A DNA stretch of 52,152 nucleotides from assembly GCA_015680685.1 (NCBI GenBank), contig MNCI01002249.1, forward strand, positions 117,548-169,699, given 5' to 3'. The stretch is from Gnetum montanum. Taxonomy: Eukaryota; Streptophyta; Gnetopsida; Gnetales; Gnetaceae. Under the pieces are notes generated by a model, which was not told where the DNA came from, made no database searches, and saw only the letters and a program-made list of their open reading frames with translations. Position 1 is the stretch's first letter. Each line of letters opens with the position of its first letter. A program made the position numbers and the translations under genes. Shown one piece after another: positions 44,111 to 52,152 of this stretch.

Positions 44111-46019
44111 GCAAATAGCATAACCGATGATGATCATATAGGTGATTTGAAATGACAACCATTATGTCTTATGATCTTGTTAATTATATCTCATTGAAGT
44201 TGTTCATGATCTAGATGTTTAAAGTTATGTTTCTTAAAACGTCTTCACAATGATAAACTCTTTAGATCAACCTTTCCATATTCTAATCAACTACCTATCG
44301 TTAAAAACATTTTTCTTCAAAATTATACAGTTGCTAGATCAACTACCTTCATGATAGCTTGACTAACTAGAGAACCAAATAAGATTAATAGTTGGAAAAC
44401 ATACACTCTCAAGGTTAATTGCCATCCAGATATGTCAACTAATCCAAGACCTAGAGAAGATCAAAGGTTGAAAAATATGTACTTGTTAGGTCAGTCATCC
44501 TCTAGATAGGTTGACTAAGTTGAGACTTTGTTTGTTTGCAAGGCTTCATCTAAAATATCAGCAACATGATGTAAGGTTTAACAAATTGACACAATACGTC
44601 AAATTTCCAAGAAATAGATTGACCAATTAAGGACTCTACTAGAAAAAAATAAAAAGTATAAAAAAACAAAATATATAGCCATTCTGTGATCCATCAATAA
44701 AAGATAGCCTTAGGATTCATGAAAGATAGAACAACTGAGCATCCAAGCATTATTCATCAATATAGAAGCCATTGGATGAAGAGGTTCTTATGATCTATAC
44801 TAGATCCTTGTTCTAATTGATCTCTTATTAACTATTCCACATCTCCATTTCGCATCTTGTTTTACATGCATCAAAGACGATGTTTATGATCTCTTAAGAT
44901 CTTAGCTATTGTCATATCCCAAAATTTTACTTAAGATAATCCATGATTAAATTACACATAAATTAATACTCAGGTATGTGACATTATAATGCTTATAACT
45001 TCAGAAAAATAATCCCCATAAGTATTATAAAACTTAACCAAAGTGCATCGTAAAATCAAAAATTCACATCATAGTACTTAAGGCAATAATTCCAAATCAT
45101 AAACCAAAGCAAATGATGAATTCTAATAAATTTTCATAAATTCATAATCTTAAAAAACAGTTGATAATATTCATGCGTTCATAAATTCAAGTACATCATG
45201 TCCAACATAACATAATCTCAAAGAAAATCTAAATTTGAAAGTAAGTAGGAAACTCCATTGATCATGCTTCATCATTATCAAGCTCCTAGATTCTACCATC
45301 TAGATCTACATACAAACATGTAGAAAGGATAAAAAACCTTCTAGTAAACCCAACCACCTTGCTGCATCTAGAATAATTTGTAGAATGGGACCACATGTTG
45401 CACAAGAAGCCATCTCAAGATCCATGAGAATAAAAGCCAAAAGCATAGTCAAAACCATGAAATCCATAAAATGTCAAAAAAATAGACAAACTGAGAATTC
45501 CCTAGATATTAATCACCCTCAAGGACTATTTGTCCCATAAAGATCTCACCTATCTTAAATGTTGTCAATGATCTTCCTCAAGGACTAGTTGACCAAGTTT
45601 CACATGATCTTGGATGAATCAACTCTAAAAAAAAATCTTATGTAGTTCACCTATTCTATTGTTCTAAATCATGAAAGCAACCATGTGATCAATAATAAGA
45701 AAAATGAATAGGTACTAATTGGATAAAAATTCCTCCCCCCACCTCCCTTGCCACAATGCTTACCCATTGTCAAAATAGATGCATAATCATCGATGACGTG
45801 GACCAAGTATGGCAACCAACCCTACCATTCACAATGTCTATCCATTGATAGAGACACTAGGCTACCGAGGGTATAATCATAGATGACATGGAATAAGTAC
45901 TAGAGGCCAACCTAGACTTCCCAAAGTTCCTATTCATTTATCCTATCAAATGTACCATTAAAAGATTGAAACGTTAGGAAGTGCATGAGTCTAAACATCA
46001 AAGATCAAGAGAATGTAAG
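44111..46019. other. Unassigned; possible chromovirus-type LTR start at 44910
   Basis: 44330-44560 carries repeated GTTGACTAA/TCAACTA words reminiscent of the U3 of element C. TGTCATATCCCAAAATT at 44910 resembles the TGTCACATCCC start of some Del-type LTRs, but I found no matching end, partner or PBS. Repeated CTCAAGGACTA(G/T)TTG words occur at 45515 and 45577. Confidence 0.3.
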
Positions 46020-46380
46020 AAAGGTGCAAAAAATCATACCAAAATTGGATCACGAGGTGACCATGACCATGATTACAAGTGAGAGATTAACCATGACTCG
46101 TGGTCAAGTCATGATGAAGATCAAAATGTTGCCACAATCTGTGAAATTCACTGCTACTCATTTCTACCTAACCAATACTTGTCCTCTTATCGTAGTCTAC
46201 ACCATGACCTCAAAACAAGTCATGGTAAATCCCATAACTTGGAAATTCGTACCTTAACTCAGGTTTACATTCATCTGTAGGACCATGACTCATGGTTTAG
46301 TCATGGTTGAGATTATGACCTCACCACAACCCGTGGTCTCTACTAATACCTTTACCATAAGTCATGATAGTAAGAAATGC
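46020..46380. repeat. Short-palindrome array with CCATGACTCATGG core
   Basis: ACCATGACTCGTGGTCAAG (46091), GACCATGACTCATGGTTTAG (46282), CATGACCATGATTAC, AAGTCATGGTAA and CATAAGTCATGA recur over about 350 bp. The form is like the U3 arrays of the LTRs in this window, but no nearby TATA box or LTR end was found. Related words recur at about 49740-49860. The 90-codon ORF at 45985-46257 simply reads through this array. Confidence 0.45.
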
Positions 46381-49300
46381 CACCAAAGATGCATTGAGAG
46401 ACAAAGAAAAAGATCATAATTGGGCATGGAAAAAAACTATAATTTGACATAAACATTATAATATTTCAACCACAACATGTACATAGAATTAGAAGGCCTT
46501 AAATGTCACATAGAGATTAAATTAGGGTGACAAAGCTTGGAATCAATTACTCTACCTTCACAATTTGGAAGACCAGCAATACACAAGGTTATATCTATTT
46601 AAGCACCAAAATAATATTGAGATTACTAACAAGGAATATTGACTGATAAGAATGAATAAACAAAGCATGTAAAACATAATCGTAGCTTAGTACACAATCC
46701 CTAGGTTTACCAAGCTAATGTAGAAATATCAATTCACAATAGCATATTCCATAGATAAATTCCATAATATTTATAAAAGCTAGGTAAGAGTCCAATAGGT
46801 TTTAGAAAAGTCTAAGTTCACTTGAGAAACAAGTAGATTAATTCTAAGCAAGTTTTATAAACAAATAATATTTTTCAAAAAATATCCAACTAACACTTCA
46901 CAACATGTCATCATCATAACAACTTGTTCTTAGCAAGAAAACAAAGAATTACAAAAAGATAAATAAATGCATATTTTATAACAACATACTAGATGTTTCC
47001 AGAATTAAGAATTTAAAATAAGAATGTTCATAAAAATAATTCCAAATTTATAAAAAAAAGAAAGATTTAATAATATTAGAGATTCTAAAAATAATGCATA
47101 AAAAGGTATTTTAAAGGTCATGAGATCAAATCCTTTATAAGCATAAATAAATTTACAAAAGACATAATTTAGTCCATAGAATAATTAGACATAAACCAAG
47201 GGTTAGTAATATAGGATGATTCTTTGTAAATTTCCTTAATTGCTATGGGTGAGGGTTCACCTTGATGGTGAATATAAGAGAGAGACTAGCAACTTGTAAA
47301 CCAACACTGAAGGCTTCATCATGAAGCATAATAAAACTAAGGGAAGAAAAGGCTATTACAACCCTATTAGTGGATTAGGCCCAAGGCAAATCACTATAAA
47401 AATCCAGTGTACTCCTTCCTTATTTTTTTTCATCTTTGTTTTGATTATTTGGTAGTTTAGACCTTTGTTTAATCTATGTTCATAGTTAAGGCTTGATTGA
47501 TCTATGTTAGTTCCTAGTTTTCTCTTGATCTATGTACTATTTATTTTACATTTAATTTTGATGCCTTTTTTAGGTCAACCTTATTAGTTTTTATCAACCT
47601 ATTTTCACCTCCCTCTCCTTCCTCTAGGATGTTTTTTGATCTACAACTAACACCTCCCTTATTCTTAGATTAATCATCACCTAACTTTGTCTCCTCTCTA
47701 CAATATCTAGAAGCTCAAAAATGTCATATCTGCTTCAACTAAATTTTTGTACACCCCTTTGATCTAACTTAATGTAGGCATTTTCAGGTGATACATACTT
47801 CATGGCCCAATATGTATTGAACTTGTTCCTACTACTTCTAATGTTCCCTGTGATGGTGTAGGAAGTATTCACAATATCATTGGTAGTACTATGTTTGCTA
47901 AAAGTGATGTGGCAAGCATTGATGTTGTTGCAGCTTAGGTGCTTATAGGTATTCTTGATGGTGAATCAATCACTTTCTTCATGTGCATCTATTTTATGAT
48001 CTCACCATATATGTCTATGCTATTCTTCTAGGATTTTCTTTAGCATAATTAGTTATGTCCTTCTTATTACATAACATTATAATCAAGAAAGAAAATGGAA
48101 AAGTTCTTTTGCTAATTTTGTCTTCATAGCATGTTCATAATATCTCTAAAGATAATAGATAGGGAATGTTGGCCTCTACTTTTCCTCTTAAATCTATCAT
48201 GACATGGGCATGGAATAAACCCATTGTAGTGCACCTATTAGTAAGATTCATATGTAATGATCTTGAAGAAAAACATTTTCATCAAATTCAAATCCTTGTG
48301 CTCTTTGGTGTCTAGCCTAAATTCCTACCTTATATAGACTTATTTTTCTTTGATGTATAGGTGTGATGATAGTGTTACTAGTCATGGTCCCTAGTTGGGT
48401 AATACTACTATCTCAATGATTGTCTCAATTATCTTGAAAACATAAAGGTCCTCAATCTTCATTAATAAGTCTCACTAATGATTTTTCCAAAATAGATATG
48501 ACCTACTAACAAGGGATCATCACCTATAATAATGATAAGGTGCTTGATTCTCAAGCTGTAAGATCTAGATTTGAGCCTAAGTGTAGTCGCTTAAAAGAGG
48601 GTGGGCTTTCGCTCATCTATTGACCCTCAAAGAACCTTGCCTTAGAGAGATAAGCATTATGCCTATGCATGATGATCCCTTATTGACATACCACTCATCA
48701 CTACTAGTCAAAATTTATCACATAAATGATCCTTATAGCTTTATCTTCATTTCTTTTGAGGTTAGCTCCAAAAGTTAGCAAGATTCACCTTTATCTAGAT
48801 ATCATGATGCACTTATTCATTGCAAAGGTATTACACAAAGGAATTGGATAATGTAACCTCCAACTAATCATCCTTGCATTGAGGCTTGTAATATGACTTA
48901 TTTTGGTTAGAGCATTCTCATTAATTAAACATCTAGTTTCTTAGGTTCATGGGATCCAATCTTGAATTAAGCCTATTGAAACTCTCCTTGTCAACTTGTT
49001 CTGGGACTCTTTTCTCCTCCCTGCATCAGTTCTCAATCTCCTCATCCACACTTAGGAACCATTTACTATCACCCAAAAATAGATCCATTAGTTTTATGGT
49101 GATTTGATTTGACACTAATTCCCTTATTGAATATTTCAATGAAAACTAAATATTCAAAAAATTAGGTGTTAAATCCAAATTATTCATTGAAATCAACATC
49201 CTAAAGTTCTATGGTGTCATAAATTGTAAATTGTAAATGCTCATCTCAACAAATAGGATCTCGAGAGTGTAAGTGGATAAGTAAAAGCCTAGACTCTTCA

Positions 49301-50316
49301 AGTGGTTGTGCCCAAGCTAAAACCCATGTTTTTCAACTTAAGAAATAAGAACCTTACCATTACTCTAAATGATAGGCCCAAAAATGTAAATTTTCTTAAT
49401 ATTTGTAATTAATTTATCTCATATTTAAATTTTGAATACTAGAAAAAAATTTAAAATTTTATATTTTTCCATTCTCATGGCTTAATCACAACTCTATATG
49501 CCCAAAGATGAGGTTGATTTATTGGAGTTATTGTAGGAAAAAGTTGGTGTATCCTAATATCCTATGCAACTACAACTTGGCCTTAAGATAGAGGTTGCAA
49601 CCCTAATATCCTATCCAACTATGGATTCATTGTGGATCATAATCTAGTACAACTTTTTAAAAATAAAGAACTATAATGACTATAACCTAGTCACAAGTTG
49701 TAATCTATTATATTTTGAACAAAATTGGTAGCTACGAGGTGAGCATGGTCCCACTACAAGTCTCAATCTATATAAAAATGAACAAAATAATGGGTTAAGA
49801 GCCAACCACGAGTCATGATGTGATATTTATTCTTTGTTACAACTTGACCATGATTACACCGCAAGGCTCTAAAACTAGATTTTGTAGATGACTACAAGTA
49901 CAATGTGATGGCATCACGAGTATACTTCTTTCGCTCTTAGTGGACTAGCTCTAGACTCACGACTGAACCTAAATAATATGAAAATAACATCATAAGTATA
50001 GCACTAGTAAAGCACTAGTTGGGTACTATCGAAGAATGCATGGGAGCTTGTTTCTCTTTGAAATCTGATGGTATCACTTGGAATCACTAAAATAGACTGA
50101 AATCAATATCCTAGCCTTGTCTATCATTGATAATCACTGAAGTATTTAAAACATTCATTACTCTATATACCATTTTAGGGAAATCATAAGACATCATGTT
50201 GATCAATGTTGATCCATATCCATGGCACTAATTAAAACTTAAACATATCATGCTAGGTTGTAGTAGCATGCAACTTGAAATCATTATCTTCCTTCTTAAT
50301 TGAAGCTATTCGAGAT
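46381..50316. other. Unassigned, probably decayed transposon sequence
   Basis: Mostly AT-rich with no long open frame. Seen: a TATA-like CACTATAAAAATCC at 47390; weak coding-like pieces near 48170-48330 (MLASTFPLKSIMTWAWNKP) and 48770-49020 that I cannot place; and CACGAGTCATGATG and ACTTGACCATGATTACA words at 49805-49860 matching the 46020-46380 array. It ends at LTR B with left flank GAGAT. Confidence 0.4.
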
Positions 50317-51328
50317 TGATGAGTGGCGAGGTACCCCTACACTCCACCATACGAATACGAGCGTACACGCGTGATCCAGTCAAACTCCGTAGACTAAATG
50401 CCTTAACGCCACAAGAAGCGCTTGGGGTTAATCGTTCGTTGTCTTCCCAGGCTTGCTTGTATGTGTCACGGTGTATGGTTAAGCGAGTCTGAGGTATGTG
50501 ATTTTTTTGGTATTTTTGGCTTATCTTCTATGCTACCAGGAGGAAAGAGTTGCGAAACTAAACTAACTCTAACTAAGATCTAAGTCTAAATTAACTAGCG
50601 TCAGCATCCATTCCCACTTGCCGGACACACCCTAAACTATGCAATTGCAGCTTACCAAACGCTAATCGTTACTGGGATCGCCGCACGTTACGCAAGTGCT
50701 CGAAGTGGTCGTACTGAGGCACCTATTTAGCCTACGTGTGATAAGCAGCCGATTCCTTAGCAAGCCGTACACACCCGTGGGTGCTCGTAACTAAGTCGTA
50801 CTTATCACACGTTCTTAGCCTAGCAATGAGCAGCCGATTCCTCAACTAGCTGTACACATCGGACTACCACTGGGATTACCAAGCGCAAAATCCTGGAATG
50901 CACTACTGGGTTACCAAGCAGCCAATGCTCGTAATTGAGTCGTACTCATGCATTGCGTCAAGCAGCTGATTCCTTGACTAGCCATACACGTCCGTAGATG
51001 CTCATAATCAAGTTGTACTTGAACGCACTAGGAAAGCAGGAAATAAAAGCAATAAATGAAACCACGTGCTGCAAGGTTTATCCGATCAAGTTCGTCTTTA
51101 TTGCCGTACACAACTTGGGTTCAGGTAACAAGCTGCTCGAATAAAGAGTCGTTCACGCTAGGACTCCTACTGCGGGTACATGGGGAAAAATTCTAACTCT
51201 GGAGTGATCAATCTGCCAGAGCTTCGCTACACTAGCCAGGATTGGGAAATGAAGGGAGTGACGCCCCTTATTTATAGATATGACGGTGGGACGCGATATC
51301 GCGGCTTAGTGCAAGTCGCGTCTCATCA
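50317..51328 (-). repeat. 3' LTR of element B (1012 bp)
   Basis: On the plus strand it begins TGATGAGTGGCGAGGTACCC and ends GTCTCATCA. It aligns with LTR A over its length but has only one GCGATATCGC (51293-51302) where A has five. It has no PBS on the left and a polypurine tract on the right, so it is the 3' LTR of a minus-strand element that continues off the right edge. TATA box (minus) about 51270-51280; AATAAA (minus) about 51096. Confidence 0.93.
50736..51027 (-). promoter_or_regulatory. Three tandem covarying hairpins in the U5 of LTR B
   Basis: Unit 1: outer 50736-50745 with 50801-50810 (perfect). Unit 2: outer 50823-50830 with 50945-50951, inner 50841-50848 with 50932-50939. Unit 3: outer 50954-50962 with 51018-51027, inner 50973-50980 with 51005-51012. 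Against LTR A, paired changes keep the stems: unit 2 outer G-C to A-T and inner T-A to C-G; unit 3 outer A-T to T-A. Unit 1 inner has one extra mismatch (CTTAGCAA). Confidence 0.75.
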
Positions 51329-51340
51329 TACCCCCATGAC
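51329..51340 (-). promoter_or_regulatory. Polypurine tract of element B
   Basis: On the minus strand GTCATGGGGGTA directly precedes the LTR start TGATGAG, parallel to GTGGGGGTA before LTR C. Confidence 0.8.
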
Positions 51341-52152
51341 TAATCACGAACCTCCGGTAGCGTTAGAATGGAGAGAGAAAAGGAATAGGAATGATAGGTA
51401 AAAAGGGACAACTATGGCATCGATATAAAGGATGTCATGATGCAAATGAACAAAAATGTTAATTAATTGCAAAACGTTAAGGGAAAGAAGTTAACTAATG
51501 TTCCAAATAGGAATGTCAGTGGGTCCTCCCCAAAGCAGGCTCATGCCCTTAATGCCCTGACAATCCCCCATTCAAAGAGTCCATGGGCTCTGGGAATGTC
51601 CTTTGGAATAAGAGGTAAAGTCTTAACTGTAAGAATTTACCAAAAAGAAAACAAAGCATCAACCAAAGTATTTACAATGATACAACCGGCAATGAGGGGA
51701 ACAATGGAGAGAAGGATGGGAAGAAAGAGGAATGGAATGGAATCCCCACCACAAGGTGGTGTACAGCCCCTTGTGTGTTTCATGATTAATGGGACTTGGT
51801 GAATCTCATTCCAACTCTTGCCTCAAACCAACCACTTCCAGGGACTTCGCATCAATGCAGTTGGGTAAATCATCCACTTGGGTAACTAGGATGCAACTTT
51901 GAAGAGCCACCACCATTCCGACGAAACGAAGGAGAGAATGGGAAGTGAGAAGGGCCGTAGTTAGAGGGAACACGTTGGTTCCATAACCAGTGCTTGGGGC
52001 CCAAATGTGCTTTGAATCCTCACTTTTAGCTTTATAGCTTTTTCTTTTTCTTTTTCTGTTTTTCCATTTTTTTTTATTTTTTTTTGTTTTGTGTTTTTAT
52101 GCGTGGGGACCACACCATGCAAAGACTTCTTTATTTTTATTGTCTCAGCTTC
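51329..52152 (-). mobile_element. 3' untranslated end of element B (Athila/Tat-like)
   Basis: Interior sequence adjoining the 3' LTR, read on the minus strand. It is homologous to the post-pol spacer of element C (about 6330-6850): GGAAGTGGTTGG, AACACACAAGGGG and GGGGAGGACCCAC occur in the same order. Unlike C, no third ORF stands between this segment and the PPT. The 111-codon plus-strand ORF at 51467-51802 is antisense to the element and probably accidental. The right end (52020-52152) is T-rich (A-rich in the element sense). Confidence 0.75.

Noticed and set aside
44910-45500. Del-type LTR starting TGTCATATCCC
   Set aside because: No matching end, PBS, partner LTR or target duplication found; kept only as a low-confidence remark.
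45985-46257. 90-codon plus-strand ORF
   Set aside because: Reads through the CCATGACTCATGG repeat array; repetitive Met/Thr content is a by-product of the repeat.
50317-51328. LTR B as the partner (3') LTR of element A, making one 50 kb element
   Set aside because: Both are minus-oriented, but A's interior lies left of LTR A and B's interior lies right of LTR B (PPT at 51329), so they belong to two elements.
51467-51802. 111-codon plus-strand ORF near the right end
   Set aside because: Antisense to the 3' untranslated end of element B; the homologous part of element C has no such ORF.

Overview
The window is AT-rich nuclear DNA of a vascular plant, most likely intergenic heterochromatin. 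It consists almost entirely of nested, decayed retrotransposons. The evidence for a plant is a primer-binding site matching plant tRNA-Asp (Athila/Tat-type Ty3/gypsy), a Del/Tekay-type chromovirus with 2.7 kb LTRs beginning TGTTACACCC, copia-type tRNA-iMet primer sites and plant L1-type LINE domains. I see no host gene, rRNA, tRNA gene or CRISPR array, and I cannot name the species.

Layout. 1-3989 (minus): 5' half of Athila/Tat-like element A (5' LTR, PBS, open gag, start of protease). It interrupts the RNase H domain of element C at 3990. 3990-11651 (plus): element C, with degraded RNase H/integrase, a long spacer, a U3-like palindrome array plus TATA box inside the element, a degraded third ORF, PPT and 3' LTR. 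11652-12220: gag of another chromovirus (D). 12223-13080 and, beyond 38 kb, to about 43185: a degraded L1-type LINE. 13290-14050: a minus-strand LINE fragment. 14051-37486: chromovirus E, delimited by a perfect AGGTT target duplication and itself containing a complete pol-less element F (18458-21908, TSD TATAG), solo LTR G (23217-23989), solo LTR H (25201-26031, TSD ACATG) and a 9.4 kb insert in its 3' LTR (27740-37188). That insert holds two degenerate tandem arrays, solo LTR J, an unrecognised long broken coding region and an orphan LTR. Solo LTRs M (39577-40526, TSD ATAAA) and L (42067-42921, TSD CCTAT) interrupt the LINE. 43186-50316 is mostly unassigned. 50317-52152 (minus): 3' LTR, PPT and 3' end of element B, same family as A.

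How the pieces relate. LTRs A, B, J, L and the more distant C, H, M share terminal TGATGA...TCATCA and a conserved U5 end, but their U3 segments carry unrelated short-palindrome arrays just upstream of a TATA box. The strongest unexplained signal is in the U5 of A and B: three consecutive long hairpins whose arms change in compensating pairs between units and between insertions, with one unit also kept in solo LTR L. This suggests a selected RNA structure in the genomic-RNA leader. A second candidate is the U3-like array plus TATA box inside element C ahead of its third ORF, which looks like an internal promoter.

Decay is dominated by stops at Gln, Trp and Arg codons and by Asp-to-Asn losses at catalytic sites, as expected from deamination of methylated cytosine.
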